Origin: Paracoccaceae bacterium
GTDB lineage: Bacteria; Pseudomonadota; Alphaproteobacteria; Rhodobacterales; Rhodobacteraceae
Assembly: GCA_020425085.1 (NCBI GenBank)
Contig: JAGQRW010000004.1
Coordinates: 485,005-549,004 of the forward strand
Direction of reading: 5' to 3'
DNA length: 64,000 bases
Shown: in pieces, positions 54,615 through 64,000 of the stretch
Numbering within the stretch: the first letter of the stretch is position 1
Layout: each line of letters starts with the position of its first letter
Made by a program: the position numbers and the translations under genes
Notes under the pieces: generated by a model
The model's input: the letters and a program-made list of their open reading frames with translations, nothing else
What the model was told of the DNA's origin: nothing
Database searches by the model: none

Positions 54615-55148
54615 TTACTTCTTCTTGCCTTCCTTACGGAAGATATACTCATCTTTGTATTTGATGCCTTTACCTTTGTAAGGTTCCGGTTTGCGCCATT
54701 TGCGGATATTGGCCGCCACTTCGCCGACCACCTGCTGATCAATGCCTTCGACGGCGATTTCGGTCGGCTTGGCCGAGGAAATCGTAACCCCATCCGGGGT
54801 TTCAAAATTCACGTCATGCGAATATCCAAGCGACAGCTTCAGGACCGTGCCCTGCATCTGCGCACGATAACCAACGCCGTTGATTTCAAGCTCTTTCTTG
54901 AAGCCTTCGGTCACACCGGTCACCAGATTGGCGATCTGCGTGCGCGAAGTGCCCCATTGCTGACGAGCGCGTTTGGATTTTCCGCGCGGTGTCACGGTAA
55001 CCGTGTTGCCGTCGATCACGATCGTCACATCGTCGGTTGCGGTGAAGGTACGAACACCCTTCGGCCCCTTGACCTCTACGGTCTGACCAGACAACGAGGC
55101 ACTGACCCCGCCGGGCAGTTGGACCGGCTTCTTACCAATACGAGACAT
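54615..55148 (-). CDS. rplF: 50S ribosomal protein L6
   Basis: This 177-aa protein starts [15 protein letters not shown]; a longer open frame reaches back into rpsH and is not used. It has [14 protein letters not shown] [18 protein letters not shown] and the C-terminal [17 protein letters not shown]6 lies near the factor-binding site. It is 13 bp after rpsH. Confidence 0.98.
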   Translation of the reverse strand: MSRIGKKPVQLPGGVSASLSGQTVEVKGPKGVRTFTATDDVTIVIDGNTVTVTPRGKSKRARQQWGTSRTQIANLVTGVTEGFKKELEINGVGYRAQMQGTVLKLSLGYSHDVNFETPDGVTISSAKPTEIAVEGIDQQVVGEVAANIRKWRKPEPYKGKGIKYKDEYIFRKEGKKK

Positions 55149-55161
55149 AAGCCGAACCTCC

Positions 55162-55560
55162 TTAGAAGACCGTGCACAGAACTTCGCCGCCGACATTGTC
55201 GGTACGAGCCTGTGCATCGGACATGACCCCTTTCGGGGTCGAGACGATGGCGATACCCAGGCCCTGACGGACCGAAGGAATATCGTGAACGCCGGCATAG
55301 ACGCGCCGACCAGGGGTCGAAACCCGCTTGAGTTCGCGGATCACCGGTGCGCCGTCAAAATATTTCAGGCTGATTTCAAGTTCCGGATGTCCCCGATCAT
55401 TGGTCACCGCTTCATAGCTGCGGATGTAACCTTCGGCTTGCAACACATCCAACACCCAAGCCCTCAGTTTCGAGGCAGGCGTGCGCACCGTGGACTTGCC
55501 ACGCAGCGACGAGTTCCTGATCCGGGTAAGCATGTCGCCGATAGGGTCGTTCATTGCCAT
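55162..55560 (-). CDS. rpsH: 30S ribosomal protein S8
   Basis: This 132-aa protein begins [14 protein letters not shown] after two extra residues, and ends with [18 protein letters not shown] and the VGGEVLC strand. S8 binds helix 21 of 16S rRNA and in E. coli represses the spc operon. It is 14 bp after rpsN. Confidence 0.98.
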   Translation of the reverse strand: MAMNDPIGDMLTRIRNSSLRGKSTVRTPASKLRAWVLDVLQAEGYIRSYEAVTNDRGHPELEISLKYFDGAPVIRELKRVSTPGRRVYAGVHDIPSVRQGLGIAIVSTPKGVMSDAQARTDNVGGEVLCTVF

Positions 55561-55574
55561 TTTTCAGCCCTCCC

Positions 55575-55880
55575 TTACCAGCTTGACTTGACCATGCCGG
55601 GGATCTGGCCGTGGCTGGCCAGATCGCGCAGCGCGATCCGTGAAACTTTGAGTTTGCGGTAATAGGCCTTGGGGCGGCCGGTGATCTGGCAACGGTTGTG
55701 CAGGCGGGTTTCCGAGGAATTCCGCGGCAGCTTGGCCAGTTCCAGACGCGCCTTGAAACGCTCTTCCATCGGCAGTTCAAGGTTGCGCGCAATCAGTTTC
55801 AGCGCGGCCCGCTTGGCGGCGTATTTCTTGACCAGAGCGGCGCGTTTGACTTCGCGTTGGATCATTGAAGTTTTTGCCAT
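55575..55880 (-). CDS. rpsN: 30S ribosomal protein S14 (zinc-free type)
   Basis: This 101-aa form lacks the CxxC zinc ribbon of the short type. It has [20 protein letters not shown] and the C-terminal [14 protein letters not shown] [19 protein letters not shown]. It is 19 bp after rplE. The length matches the proteobacterial long form. Confidence 0.98.
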   Translation of the reverse strand: MAKTSMIQREVKRAALVKKYAAKRAALKLIARNLELPMEERFKARLELAKLPRNSSETRLHNRCQITGRPKAYYRKLKVSRIALRDLASHGQIPGMVKSSW

Positions 55881-55899
55881 ATTCTCTTTCCTTCCGCGA

Positions 55900-56451
55900 T
55901 CAGTTGGTGAAGGGCATGTTGAAATGCTTCAACAGGCTCTTCGCTTCTGCATCGGATTTCGCGGTGGTGCAGATGACGATGTCCATTCCCCACATCTGAT
56001 CAACCTTGTCAAAGTCGATCTCGGGAAACACGATATGTTCCTTCAGGCCCAGGGCATAATTGCCGCGACCATCGAAACTTTTGGGTGAAACGCCGCGAAA
56101 GTCTCGAACCCGCGGCATGGCCACGGTGACCAGACGATCAAGGAATTCGTACATCCGGTTGCCCCTGAGGGTGACCTTGACGCCGATCGGCATTTCTTCT
56201 CGCAACTTGAAACCGGCGATGGATTTCTTGGCCTTGGTTACGACAGCCTTTTGCCCGGCAATGGTGGTCAGATCAGCCTCGGCCGAACGGATCTTCTTGC
56301 TGTCGGCAACCGCTTCACCAATCCCCATGTTCAGGACGATCTTGTCGAGCCTGGGGATCTGCATGTCGTTCTTGTAGGAAAATTCCTCTTTCAGCGCAGC
56401 GCGGAACTGATCCTTGTACTGCGCTTTCAGGCGGGGGGTATAATCAGCCAT
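55900..56451 (-). CDS. rplE: 50S ribosomal protein L5
   Basis: This 183-aa 5S rRNA-binding protein has [40 protein letters not shown], and [20 protein letters not shown]. It overlaps the rplX 3' end by 8 bp, so translation of the two is likely coupled. Confidence 0.98.
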   Translation of the reverse strand: MADYTPRLKAQYKDQFRAALKEEFSYKNDMQIPRLDKIVLNMGIGEAVADSKKIRSAEADLTTIAGQKAVVTKAKKSIAGFKLREEMPIGVKVTLRGNRMYEFLDRLVTVAMPRVRDFRGVSPKSFDGRGNYALGLKEHIVFPEIDFDKVDQMWGMDIVICTTAKSDAEAKSLLKHFNMPFTN

Positions 56452-56758
56452 TGATCACTTCTCCCGATTTCTTGGCGTAACGCACTTTCTTGTCGCCTTC
56501 CATGCGGAAACCAACGCGGGTCGGGCTGCCATCCTTGGGGTCAGCCATCGCCAGGTTGGATAGCTGAATCGCAGCCTCCTGTGGCAGACGTCCACCTTGC
56601 GAAGTCTGGCTTTGCTTGACGTGCTTCATAGCAAGGTTAAGGCCGGAAACCTTGGCCTTGCCGGCGCTCGGATCAACCGAGATGATCTCCCCGGTGCGCC
56701 CCCGGTCCTTGCCGGTCAAGACGACAACCTTGTCGCCCTTTTTCAGTTTTGCAGCCAT
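56444..56758 (-). CDS. rplX: 50S ribosomal protein L24
   Basis: This 104-aa assembly-initiator protein has a KOW motif [20 protein letters not shown] and the [21 protein letters not shown]-terminus. It starts 1 bp after rplN and overlaps rplE by 8 bp. Confidence 0.98.
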   Translation of the reverse strand: MAAKLKKGDKVVVLTGKDRGRTGEIISVDPSAGKAKVSGLNLAMKHVKQSQTSQGGRLPQEAAIQLSNLAMADPKDGSPTRVGFRMEGDKKVRYAKKSGEVING

Positions 56759-56759
56759 G

Positions 56760-57128
56760 TTACAACACCTCCGGCGCTAGCGAGATGATCTTCATGAAGT
56801 TCTTGGCCCGCAATTCACGCACGACCGGCCCGAAGATGCGGGTGCCAATCGGCTCACCAGCGGTGTTGAGGATGACAGCGGCGTTGCGGTCAAAACGGAT
56901 AGCCGTGCCATCGGAACGGCGAACTTCCTTGGCGGTACGTACCACAACTGCCTTGCGAACATCGCCCTTCTTCACGCGACCGCGCGGAATGGCTTCTTTC
57001 ACGGAAACAACGATGATGTCCCCGACCGAGGCATATTTGCGGTGGGAACCGCCCAGAACCTTGATGCACTGAACACGGCGGGCGCCGCTATTGTCAGCTA
57101 CATCCAGGTTGGTCTGCATCTGGATCAT
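56760..57128 (-). CDS. rplN: 50S ribosomal protein L14
   Basis: This 122-aa protein begins [20 protein letters not shown] and has [20 protein letters not shown] and the [20 protein letters not shown] end. It is at the subunit interface. It lies 67 bp downstream of rpsQ. Confidence 0.98.
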   Translation of the reverse strand: MIQMQTNLDVADNSGARRVQCIKVLGGSHRKYASVGDIIVVSVKEAIPRGRVKKGDVRKAVVVRTAKEVRRSDGTAIRFDRNAAVILNTAGEPIGTRIFGPVVRELRAKNFMKIISLAPEVL

Positions 57129-57195
57129 TTGGTTTCTCCCGACCTCTGGGGACCCATCGCCCCACGGTTTCGATTAAACTGGATTTCAGGCCGAC

Positions 57196-57432
57196 CTATG
57201 AGGCGTCGGTCAAAACTTCCCAGCGTTTGGTCTTTGATATCGGAGCGCATTCCTGAATGCGGACCTTGTCGCCAACCTTGAATTGGTCTTGCGCGTCATG
57301 GGCGCGGTATTTTTTCGACTTGCGGATGGTCTTTTTCAAAACCGGATGCGTGAAACGACGTTCCACAGAAACCGTGATGGTCTGCTTGTTCTGGTCGCTG
57401 GTCACAGTGCCGGAAAGTATACGCTTGGGCAT
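57196..57432 (-). CDS. rpsQ: 30S ribosomal protein S17
   Basis: This 78-aa protein has [40 protein letters not shown] and the OB-fold [20 protein letters not shown]. It is 14 bp after rpmC. Confidence 0.98.
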   Translation of the reverse strand: MPKRILSGTVTSDQNKQTITVSVERRFTHPVLKKTIRKSKKYRAHDAQDQFKVGDKVRIQECAPISKTKRWEVLTDAS

Positions 57433-57446
57433 TGATCACGCTCCTC

Positions 57447-57650
57447 TTATTCGGCAGCCGCTGCAGCGGCCTTTTGGTTCAATACGGTTTTCACCCGCGC
57501 CGCGTCACGACGGACGACCATCATGCGCGCGGTATTTTCCAGCGCACCGGTGGCTGCCTGAAAACGAAGGTTGAATGCTTCTTTTTTCAGATTGGCCAGC
57601 TCATCACGAAGCTGGTCTGGTGATTTGTCGTGCAATTCCTTGGCGTTCAT
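57447..57650 (-). CDS. rpmC: 50S ribosomal protein L29
   Basis: This 67-aa protein has [20 protein letters not shown] and an Ala-rich tail, as in L29. It is at the tunnel exit. It normally follows rplP directly; here an alpha/beta hydrolase gene and spacers of 227 and 218 bp stand between. A putative promoter lies at 57726-57754. Confidence 0.97.
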   Translation of the reverse strand: MNAKELHDKSPDQLRDELANLKKEAFNLRFQAATGALENTARMMVVRRDAARVKTVLNQKAAAAAAE

Positions 57651-57725
57651 CGCCTGATCCTTTCAACATCACCAGAGCGCCCGAATGGTCACGCTGATTC
57701 CGGTGGAGTCCTTACAGAAGTGGCG

Positions 57726-57754
57726 TCTATAGGTTGGTTGGCTGAGGTTGGCAA
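57726..57754 (-). promoter_or_regulatory. putative promoter of rpmC-rpsQ-rplN and following genes
   Basis: On the minus strand TTGCCA (57754-57749) and TATAGA (57731-57726) are 17 bp apart, about 76 bp before rpmC. The remainder of 57651-57877 shows no gene. Confidence 0.5.
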
Positions 57755-57877
57755 GGGCCAATGATGCGATACCCTGCGGATTTCCTGTAAATGGCCTATT
57801 TTGACAAAAATCCGATTTTGCGATCGCGGGTTTGCGGTGTCCTGGCTATCCCAGTGATCATGCGCGTCTGTTGCCGC

Positions 57878-58699
57878 TTACGTCTGCACATTCAGCCCTT
57901 CTTGGCGGGTTATCGTCCGCTGGATCAGATCGTTGACAAGTAACGGCGTTTCGATCGACGACGAATGACCAGCGCCTTTGAAGATCACCATTTCTGAACC
58001 CCTTATAGCCGCCTGCATCTGACGTGACCGGTCCGGAACAGTTGCCACATCCTCGTCACCGACACCGATGCCGACCGGCATATCAATCCGGTCCAGAAGA
58101 TCATCACAAGCGCGACGACCAACAACGCCAGTTACGGCGCGGGTGATTCCAATTCGATGATTGCCTGCTATCACATTTGCCCACCGCCTTTTTTCCTGAT
58201 CACGGGCAGGATCGGTCAGGAATGTTTGCCCGAACATGATTGGCATCACCCGGCCAACGACAAGCCGCAAACCGAACCAGCGGGCAATCAGGTTGAGGAA
58301 CCGGTATTTCAGGCCATTCTCCTTCGGTTCGGGGCCGGCTGAACTGTCCAGAAGGGTCATGGACGAAAGAAGATCGGGGCTTTGCGCTGCCAGCCGTATG
58401 CCAACAAATCCGCCCATGCTCAGGCCGACGAAATGACAAGGGGCAATATTCAGATGCCGTATCAGTGCCGCGGCATCCGCCGTCAATGTCTTCATATCAT
58501 AACCATCTTTGGTCACGGCGCTTTTGCCCTGCCCGCGATGGTCAAAAGCAATACAACGATAACGGTCGCGGAAATGGTCGATTTGCGCCTGAAACATCGC
58601 TCCACTGAACAGAAGTCCGTGCGAAAACACGATCGCTGCGCCGTCGCCCCCGCTGTCAGTGTAGTGAATGCGCGCTCCGTTCAATTCGGCATAGGGCAT
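57878..58699 (-). CDS. alpha/beta hydrolase inserted in the S10 block
   Basis: This 273-aa hydrolase has the HGLLFSG oxyanion loop, the DHRGQGKS strand, and the nucleophile elbow GLSMGG with Ser94. The acid is probably in the GVGDEDVATV loop, and the catalytic His is in GAGHSS. No signal peptide is seen. It resembles 3-oxoadipate enol-lactonase and haloperoxidase-like members, but the substrate is unknown. It lies between rplP and rpmC on the same strand, with a terminator upstream at 58811-58840 that cuts it from rplP. It is unlikely to serve translation directly. Confidence 0.87.
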   Translation of the reverse strand: MPYAELNGARIHYTDSGGDGAAIVFSHGLLFSGAMFQAQIDHFRDRYRCIAFDHRGQGKSAVTKDGYDMKTLTADAAALIRHLNIAPCHFVGLSMGGFVGIRLAAQSPDLLSSMTLLDSSAGPEPKENGLKYRFLNLIARWFGLRLVVGRVMPIMFGQTFLTDPARDQEKRRWANVIAGNHRIGITRAVTGVVGRRACDDLLDRIDMPVGIGVGDEDVATVPDRSRQMQAAIRGSEMVIFKGAGHSSSIETPLLVNDLIQRTITRQEGLNVQT

Positions 58700-58810
58700 T
58701 TGTTCATTCCAGCAATTTCAAGTCCCAGCAGACTAGCACGAACCATCCGGGTTTGCACGAATCTGCGAAACCAACACGAAATGCGGCATGTAAGGAAAAG
58801 ACGAATAAAA

Positions 58811-58840
58811 AAGCCCCCACCGATCTGTCGGGAGGAGCTT
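58811..58840 (-). terminator. terminator after rplP
   Basis: On the minus strand AAGCTCCTCCCGA pairs with TCGGTGGGGGCTT with G-U pairs and one mismatch around a short loop, followed by TTTTTTATTC. It lies 78 bp after the rplP stop and would end the rpsJ-rplP transcript before the hydrolase gene. Confidence 0.7.
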
Positions 58841-58917
58841 TCTGATCTTGGCTGAGTTCTAATTTCAACTTGCGCCGAAAAACTTCGCGCGGCCGGGGCC
58901 TTGAACCGATCAGCGAT

Positions 58918-59331
58918 CTACCAGTCTTCGCGCTGAACGAACCGGCATTTTACCGGCAGTTTCATCGCGGCCAGGCGCAACGCCTCGCGGGCGATTTCTT
59001 CGGATACGCCTTCGATCTCGAACATGATGCGACCGGGTTTGACTTTTGCGGCCCAATATTCGACCGACCCTTTACCTTTACCCATCCGAACCTCGGTGGG
59101 TTTTTTGGTTACTGGCACATCGGGGAAAATCCGGATCCAGACGCGGCCCTGGCGTTTCATGTGACGTGTCAGGGCACGACGGGCGGCTTCGATCTGCCGT
59201 GCGGTGATCCGCTCGGGCTCGATTGATTTCAGGCCGTAATGGCCGAAATTCAAATCGGTTCCGCCCTTGGCCTCGCCATGGATGCGGCCTTTGAACTGTT
59301 TACGGAATCTGGTGCGCTTTGGTGAAAGCAT
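58918..59331 (-). CDS. rplP: 50S ribosomal protein L16
   Basis: This 137-aa protein has [40 protein letters not shown] and [17 protein letters not shown] [18 protein letters not shown]. It is near the A site. It is 29 bp after rpsC and is the last gene of the first transcription unit. Confidence 0.98.
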   Translation of the reverse strand: MLSPKRTRFRKQFKGRIHGEAKGGTDLNFGHYGLKSIEPERITARQIEAARRALTRHMKRQGRVWIRIFPDVPVTKKPTEVRMGKGKGSVEYWAAKVKPGRIMFEIEGVSEEIAREALRLAAMKLPVKCRFVQREDW

Positions 59332-59360
59332 TTTCTCTCTCCTTCAGAGGCGGGGTCCGA

Positions 59361-60062
59361 TCAGCGGCGCTGCGGACGCGGCCCACCTCCGTCTTGCATT
59401 TCCTGTGCCTTGCGGTCACGCGCCTGCGGGTCATGTTCCATGATCTCGCCCTTGAAGATCCAGACCTTGATGCCGATGATACCATAGGCGGTCAGACCTT
59501 CCGAGGTCGCATAATCAATGTCGGCACGCAGCGTGTGCAACGGCACGCGACCCTCGCGGTACCATTCGGTACGCGCGATTTCAGCCCCGCCAAGACGCCC
59601 TGAGACGTTGATACGGATACCAAGGGCGCCCATGCGCATGGCGTTTTGCACCGCACGCTTCATGGCACGACGGAACGAAACCCGGCGCTCAAGCTGTTGG
59701 GCCACACTTTCGGCCACCAGTTGCGCGTCAAGCTCGGGCTTTCTGACTTCGACGATGTTCAGGTGCAGTTCGCTGGCGGTCAGATTGGCCAGTTTCTTGC
59801 GCAGAACTTCGATGTCAGCGCCCTTTTTGCCGATGATGACACCGGGGCGGGCCGCATGAATGGTGACGCGGCACTTCTTGTGCGGGCGTTCGATGATCAC
59901 GCGCGAAATGCCGGACTGCAGGCATTCCTTTTTGATAAAGTTACGCATTTTCACGTCTTCCAGCAGCAGATTGCCGAAATCCTTGCTGTTGGCGAACCAA
60001 CGGCTGTCCCAGGTACGGTTGACCTGTACGCGAAAACCGATCGGGTTGATTTTCTGACCCAT
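59361..60062 (-). CDS. rpsC: 30S ribosomal protein S3
   Basis: This 233-aa protein has an N-terminal KH-2 domain with [20 protein letters not shown], a C-terminal domain with [20 protein letters not shown], and [20 protein letters not shown]. It lines the mRNA entry site. It overlaps rplV by 1 bp. Confidence 0.98.
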   Translation of the reverse strand: MGQKINPIGFRVQVNRTWDSRWFANSKDFGNLLLEDVKMRNFIKKECLQSGISRVIIERPHKKCRVTIHAARPGVIIGKKGADIEVLRKKLANLTASELHLNIVEVRKPELDAQLVAESVAQQLERRVSFRRAMKRAVQNAMRMGALGIRINVSGRLGGAEIARTEWYREGRVPLHTLRADIDYATSEGLTAYGIIGIKVWIFKGEIMEHDPQARDRKAQEMQDGGGPRPQRR

Positions 60063-60442
60063 TATGCTTGCTCCTCTACCTGACGGACCTTGATCGTGAC
60101 CTGAGCAAACGGTTTCAGGATCTTGCCGAACCGTCCTCGGGCACGGGGGCGACCACGTTTCAACGTCAGGTTCTTGCCAACCCAGGCTTCGGCGACGATC
60201 AGTTCGTCCACATCCAGCCCGTGATTGTTTTCCGCATTGGCGATTGCCGATTGCAGGGTCTTCAGTACGTCTTCGGAAATCCGTTTCTTGCTGAAGGTCA
60301 AATCGGAAATGGCCTTTTCGACCGACTTGCCACGGATCATTGCAGCAACCAGGTTCAGTTTTTGCGGCGAGGTGCGCAGCATGCGGCTGACGGCCATCGC
60401 TTCGTTATCCGCCACGCGGCGCGGTGATTTCTCTTTGCCCAT
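60062..60442 (-). CDS. rplV: 50S ribosomal protein L22
   Basis: This 126-aa tunnel protein has [40 protein letters not shown] and the beta-hairpin [20 protein letters not shown]. It is 3 bp after rpsS. Macrolide contacts are in the hairpin; no unusual change is evident by eye. Confidence 0.98.
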   Translation of the reverse strand: MGKEKSPRRVADNEAMAVSRMLRTSPQKLNLVAAMIRGKSVEKAISDLTFSKKRISEDVLKTLQSAIANAENNHGLDVDELIVAEAWVGKNLTLKRGRPRARGRFGKILKPFAQVTIKVRQVEEQA

Positions 60443-60445
60443 GAC

Positions 60446-60724
60446 TTATTTCCGTTTCGCTTTTTTGTCGGCAGCATGACCGTAATAGGTACGGGTCGGG
60501 CTGTATTCGCCGAATTTTTGACCGATCATATCTTCGGATACCAGCACCGGTATGTGCTTTTTGCCGTTGTAGACACCAAAAGTCAGACCCACGAACTGGG
60601 GCAGAATGGTGGAACGGCGGGACCAGATCTTGATGACGTCCTTGCGGCCCGATTCACGTGCTGCCTCGGCTTTCTTGAGGAGGAAGGAATCGACGAATGG
60701 GCCTTTCCAGGTAGAGCGTGACAT
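60446..60724 (-). CDS. rpsS: 30S ribosomal protein S19
   Basis: This 92-aa head protein begins [20 protein letters not shown] and has [20 protein letters not shown] and [20 protein letters not shown]. It is 3 bp after rplB. Confidence 0.98.
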   Translation of the reverse strand: MSRSTWKGPFVDSFLLKKAEAARESGRKDVIKIWSRRSTILPQFVGLTFGVYNGKKHIPVLVSEDMIGQKFGEYSPTRTYYGHAADKKAKRK

Positions 60725-60727
60725 ATG

Positions 60728-61570
60728 TTAACGACCCTTCTTCTTCGCGTGGCGCGAACGCAGGATAAGCTTGCTAGAAGCCTTGTTCTTGTTTCGGGTG
60801 CGTGCACCCTTGGTCGGCTTGCCCCAGGGGGTGACCGGGTGACGCCCGCCCGAGGTGCGGCCCTCGCCGCCGCCATGTGGGTGGTCGATCGGGTTCATGA
60901 CGACACCCCGAACGCTGGGGCGCTTGCCGTAATGGCGGTTGCGCCCGGCCTTGCCGAGGTTCTGGTTCGAGTTGTCGGGGTTGGACACTGCGCCGATGGT
61001 GGCCATGCATTCCTGACGCACCATGCGCAATTCACCCGAAGACAGGCGAATCTGCGCATAACCGCCATCGCGGCCGACGAATTGCGCGTAGGTACCCGCA
61101 GCACGGGCGATCTGCCCGCCCTTGCCCTGTTTCAGTTCGATGTTGTGAACAATGGTGCCGATCGGCATGCCGGAAAACGGCATGGCGTTACCCGGTTTCA
61201 CGTCGGTCTTGGCAGCGGCGATCACCTGATCACCAACGCCAAGGCGCTGCGGTGCCAGAATGTAATTCTGCGTGCCGTCTTCATACCTGATCAGCGCGAT
61301 GAACGCGGTTCGGTTGGGATCATATTCAATCCGCTCGACCGTGGCCGGCATGTCCAGTTTGCTGCGCTTGAAATCCACAATGCGGTAAAGGCGCTTGGCC
61401 CCACCGCCCTTGCGGCGCATGGTGATCCGTCCGGTGTTGTTGCGACCGCCATTCTTGGTCAACCCCTCAGTAAGGGATTTGACCGGGCGGCCTTTCCAAA
61501 GCTCCGAACGGTCGATCAGAACCAGCCCGCGCTGGCCTGGCGTTGTCGGCTTATACGACTTCAGTGCCAT
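60728..61570 (-). CDS. rplB: 50S ribosomal protein L2
   Basis: This 280-aa protein has the N-terminal region [19 protein letters not shown], the SH3-like [20 protein letters not shown], and the conserved [20 protein letters not shown] with the His needed for peptidyl-transfer assembly. It is separated from rplW by 127 bp that hold a hairpin. Confidence 0.98.
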   Translation of the reverse strand: MALKSYKPTTPGQRGLVLIDRSELWKGRPVKSLTEGLTKNGGRNNTGRITMRRKGGGAKRLYRIVDFKRSKLDMPATVERIEYDPNRTAFIALIRYEDGTQNYILAPQRLGVGDQVIAAAKTDVKPGNAMPFSGMPIGTIVHNIELKQGKGGQIARAAGTYAQFVGRDGGYAQIRLSSGELRMVRQECMATIGAVSNPDNSNQNLGKAGRNRHYGKRPSVRGVVMNPIDHPHGGGEGRTSGGRHPVTPWGKPTKGARTRNKNKASSKLILRSRHAKKKGR

Positions 61571-61661
61571 GATTTCTGTCTTCCGTTTGCTTGCGGCCCG
61601 AACCGGGCCTGGTGGTGAACGGCCCCGTAGGTCCGCGTGGTTAAGTCATCTAAAAATCAAA

Positions 61662-61682
61662 CACGGCCCCGCCGGGGCCGTG
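61662..61682 (-). terminator. terminator-like hairpin between rplW and rplB
   Basis: CACGGCCCC and GGGGCCGTG form a perfect 9-bp stem with a 3-base loop on the minus strand, 15 bp after the rplW stop, followed by TTTGATTTTTAG. It has the shape of an intrinsic terminator or attenuator, unexpected inside the S10 block. Confidence 0.6.
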
Positions 61683-61697
61683 ATTCGAGTGCTTGTA

Positions 61698-61994
61698 TCA
61701 GAGGCCCGTAGTCACGTCGATGGTGTTACCTTCTTCCAGGGTGACATAGGCTTTCTTGACGTCCTTGCGTGTACCTTTGCGACCGCGAAACAGCTTGGTC
61801 TTGCCTTTGGTAATCGTGGTGTTGACCGCTTTCACCTTGACCCCGAAAAGGGCTTCCACCGCTTCCTTGATCTTGGGCTTGTTGGCACCGATCGCCACCT
61901 CGAACACGACCGCATTGGCCTCAGAGGCCATGGTTGCCTTTTCGGTGATGATCGGCTTGCGGATCACATCGTAAAGTTCAGCTTTCACACTCAT
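61698..61994 (-). CDS. rplW: 50S ribosomal protein L23
   Basis: This 98-aa tunnel-exit protein has [40 protein letters not shown] and [20 protein letters not shown]. It is the ribosomal docking site for trigger factor and SRP. It overlaps rplD by 4 bp. Confidence 0.98.
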   Translation of the reverse strand: MSVKAELYDVIRKPIITEKATMASEANAVVFEVAIGANKPKIKEAVEALFGVKVKAVNTTITKGKTKLFRGRKGTRKDVKKAYVTLEEGNTIDVTTGL

Positions 61995-62611
61995 TTCAGT
62001 CGAGCCTCCAGAGCTTCCAGTCCGGCCTTGGTCAGAACCAGGGTATCGCGGCGCAGGATGTCGTAAACATTGGCCCCGGCAGATGGCAGCACATCAACCG
62101 AATCGATGTTGCGCGCCGCCAATGCGAAATTCGCATTCACTTCGGCGCCGTCGATTACCAGTGTGCGTTTCCAACCGAGATCCTTGATCGCCTTGGCCAG
62201 CGCCTTGGTCTTGGCCTCGGCCAGTTCCGCGATGTCAAGGATCACCAGTTCGCCTGCCGCCACCTTGGCCGAAAGCGCATGCTTCAAGCCCAGTTTACGG
62301 AACTTCTTGGTCAGATCATGCGCGTGCGAACGCGGCGTCGGGCCTTTGTAGACGCCACCATGACGAAAGATCGGCGCGTTCTTGTCACCGTGACGAGCGC
62401 CGCCGGTGCCCTTCTGGCGATAGATCTTCTTGGTCGAATAGCTGGTTTCGGACCGGGTCTTCACCTTGTGCGTGCCTTGCTGACGCTTGGCCAACTGATA
62501 GCGGACCATCCGTTGCAGGATGTCGGAACGCGGCTCAAGCCCGAAGATTTCGTCTGACAATTCGACAGAACCGGCTTTTTGGGCGTCCAGTTTGATTACA
62601 TCAGCCTTCAT
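61991..62611 (-). CDS. rplD: 50S ribosomal protein L4
   Basis: This 206-aa protein has [40 protein letters not shown], and a C-terminal [16 protein letters not shown]. In E. coli L4 represses the S10 operon at its leader; no matching leader was identified here. It overlaps rplC and rplW by 4 bp each. Confidence 0.98.
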   Translation of the reverse strand: MKADVIKLDAQKAGSVELSDEIFGLEPRSDILQRMVRYQLAKRQQGTHKVKTRSETSYSTKKIYRQKGTGGARHGDKNAPIFRHGGVYKGPTPRSHAHDLTKKFRKLGLKHALSAKVAAGELVILDIAELAEAKTKALAKAIKDLGWKRTLVIDGAEVNANFALAARNIDSVDVLPSAGANVYDILRRDTLVLTKAGLEALEARLK

Positions 62612-63354
62612 TCTTCCGCGCCTCCTTCGGGGGCTTCAGCAGGGGCTTCGTTTACCTGAGCCGCCGCTGCGGCAACCAGTTGCGAACGCAGCGCTGCGGG
62701 CATCGGCAAACCGTCGGGGGTTTTCTTCTTGACCGCATCCTTAACGGTCACCCAGCCACCTTTCGATCCGGGAACCGCGCCCTTGATCATGATCAGGCCA
62801 CGGTCGATATCGGTGCGTACAACTTCAAGATTCTGTGTGGTCACACGGGCAGCGCCCATATGTCCGGCCATCTTCTTGCCTTTGAATACCCGGCCGGGTT
62901 CCTGACACTGGCCGGTCGAACCGTGCGAACGGTGGCTGACGGAAACACCGTGGCTGGCCCTGAGGCCGCCAAAATTATGGCGCTTCATCGCCCCGGCAAA
63001 ACCCTTGCCGATCGAGGTGCCCGCGACATCAACCTTCTGGCCTTCCAGAAAATGATTGGCGGTGATTTCCTCACCAACGCCAATCAGATTGTCGGCGCTG
63101 ACGCGAAATTCGGCGATCTTGCGTTTCGGCTCAACCTTGGCGGTGGCGAAATGCCCGCGCATGGCGGCACTCGTGCGTTTCGCCTTGGCGGAACCGGCAC
63201 CAAGCTGAACGGCAGTATATCCGTCCTTTTCAGCAGTACGCTGCGCCACCACCTGAAGGTTGTCCATTTGCAGAACGGTCACCGGAATCTGGCGGCCATC
63301 TTCCATGAACAACCGGGTCATGCCCAGTTTCTTTGCAATTATTCCAGAGCGCAT
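62608..63354 (-). CDS. rplC: 50S ribosomal protein L3
   Basis: This 248-aa protein has [40 protein letters not shown], and [19 protein letters not shown]. It is longer than E. coli L3 (209 aa) because of an Ala/Glu/Pro-rich C-terminal tail of about 30 residues, common in alphaproteobacteria. It overlaps rplD by 4 bp. Confidence 0.98.
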   Translation of the reverse strand: MRSGIIAKKLGMTRLFMEDGRQIPVTVLQMDNLQVVAQRTAEKDGYTAVQLGAGSAKAKRTSAAMRGHFATAKVEPKRKIAEFRVSADNLIGVGEEITANHFLEGQKVDVAGTSIGKGFAGAMKRHNFGGLRASHGVSVSHRSHGSTGQCQEPGRVFKGKKMAGHMGAARVTTQNLEVVRTDIDRGLIMIKGAVPGSKGGWVTVKDAVKKKTPDGLPMPAALRSQLVAAAAAQVNEAPAEAPEGGAEE

Positions 63355-63369
63355 GGTCTGATGCCCCCC

Positions 63370-63678
63370 TTACAACTTGATCTCGACATCCACGCCTGCC
63401 GCAAGATCGAGCTTCATCAGCGCGTCCACGGTCTGCGGGGTCGGATCAACGATGTCCAAAAGACGCTTATGCGTCCGGATTTCAAACTGTTCACGGGATT
63501 TCTTGTTCACGTGCGGACCACGCAGAACCGTGAATTTTTCGATCTTGCGCGGCAGCGGAATCGGGCCGCGTACCGTGGCGCCGGTCCGTTTGGCCGTCGA
63601 TACGATTTCCTGCGTGCTGGCATCCAGCACACGGTAATCGAAGGCCTTGAGCCTGATTCGAATGGTTTGACCTTGCAT
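63370..63678 (-). CDS. rpsJ: 30S ribosomal protein S10
   Basis: This 102-aa protein ([19 protein letters not shown]) also acts as NusE in antitermination. The ATG at 63678 is preferred, because AGAGG lies about 7 bases before it; an ATG two codons earlier (63684) is too close. It begins the S10 block after tuf. Confidence 0.97.
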   Translation of the reverse strand: MQGQTIRIRLKAFDYRVLDASTQEIVSTAKRTGATVRGPIPLPRKIEKFTVLRGPHVNKKSREQFEIRTHKRLLDIVDPTPQTVDALMKLDLAAGVDVEIKL

Positions 63679-63771
63679 TGTCATGCCTCTTTCGGGCTGC
63701 AGGTTTCGTAAGTGCGACGGAAGATCATTCCCCCGTCGCGGGGTTGTTTGTTCAAGTGCTGCAAGCCATTG

Positions 63772-63794
63772 CCGTGGCCCTTGTCAGGCCACGG
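63772..63794 (-). other. hairpin between tuf and rpsJ
   Basis: CCGTGGCC and GGCCACGG form a perfect 8-bp stem with a 7-base loop, 13 bp after the tuf stop. No T-run follows, so it may limit decay or partially stop transcription rather than fully terminate. Confidence 0.5.
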
Positions 63795-63806
63795 ATCCGG
63801 CCTGCA

Positions 63807-64000
63807 TCACTTGATGATTTTCGACACCACGCCGGAACCGACGGTACGGCCGCCTTCGCGGATGGCGAAGCGCAGTTTTTCTTCCATGGCGATCGGGGCG
63901 ATCAGTTCGACGTTGAACTTCAGGTTGTCGCCCGGCATCACCATCTCGGTGCCTTCCGGCAGGTTCACCGTGCCGGTCACGTCGGTGGTGCGGAAGTAGA
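63807..64000 (-). CDS. tuf: elongation factor Tu, C-terminal part (cut by window edge)
   Basis: The last 64 codons of EF-Tu are seen on the minus strand, ending GVVSKIIK, with [20 protein letters not shown] (in parts) and [16 protein letters not shown]-Tu carries aminoacyl-tRNA to the ribosome with GTP. The rest lies beyond the window. It is the usual first neighbour of rpsJ. Confidence 0.97.
   Translation of the reverse strand, partial: YFRTTDVTGTVNLPEGTEMVMPGDNLKFNVELIAPIAMEEKLRFAIREGGRTVGSGVVSKIIK

Noticed and set aside
62680..63711. 343-codon plus-strand ORF opposite rplC and rpsJ
   Set aside because: Antisense to two universal ribosomal genes; no support.
1..64000. CRISPR arrays, insertion sequences, phage genes
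   Set aside because: No spaced direct repeats, transposases, integrases or phage structural genes were seen on either strand.

Overview
The window looks like the chromosome of a GC-rich alphaproteobacterium, most probably of the Rhodobacterales type. This is an inference from gene content and order: an aapJQMP general amino-acid ABC operon, an ATP12-family protein, rpmH-rnpA-yidD-ttcA-yidC-engB-argB, adk inside the spc block, and an alpha block without rpsD. No insertion sequence, phage gene or CRISPR array was found. Coding density is about 95%.

Layout. 1-3710 (+): end of an EmrA-like adaptor, an EmrB-like MFS pump and a cardiolipin synthase. 3685-5758 (-): an OmpR-type two-component system. 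5927-11401 (+): an envelope-stress block (HdeD-like, DUF1003, MprF, DUF202, patatin-like lipoprotein). 11518-20216 (+): a respiratory nitrate reductase locus with a TDT/SLAC1-type anion transporter in the place where narK often lies, then narG, narH, narJ, narI and a parvulin. narH has an in-frame amber codon at codon 320, with intact homology on both sides. 20273-24030 (-): tRNA-Arg(ACG), an orphan histidine kinase, a flavin disulfide reductase and a TVP38 membrane protein. 24224-33188 (+): rpmH, rnpA, yidD, ttcA, an EAL protein, yidC, engB and argB, with a pentapeptide-repeat membrane protein on the opposite strand. 33257-35208 (+): fatty-acid/sterol hydroxylase, Fe-S protein and SixA. 35219-40279 (-): the aap operon, with an unusually long aapM. 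40536-46859 (-): ATP12, RluC-type pseudouridine synthase, CrcB, RarA, a Deg protease, and a LuxI/LuxR quorum-sensing pair. 47184-64000 (-): the S10-spc-alpha ribosomal cluster from tuf to rplQ.

The ribosomal cluster is in conserved order but is interrupted twice: an alpha/beta hydrolase lies between rplP and rpmC, and a GFA/CENP-V-type zinc protein lies between rpmD and rplO. Hairpins with T-rich tails and -35/-10 matches at the breaks suggest that it is transcribed as several units. The units would be rpsJ-rplP, the hydrolase, rpmC-rpmD, the GFA gene, rplO-secY-adk and rpsM-rpsK-rpoA-rplQ.

The points most worth checking are the narH amber codon, the TDT/nar linkage, the segmented ribosomal supercluster, the two insertions in AapM, possible leaderless mRNAs for luxR and ttcA, and two small ORFs (41 and 53 aa). 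All promoters and terminators were found by eye and have no experimental support here.
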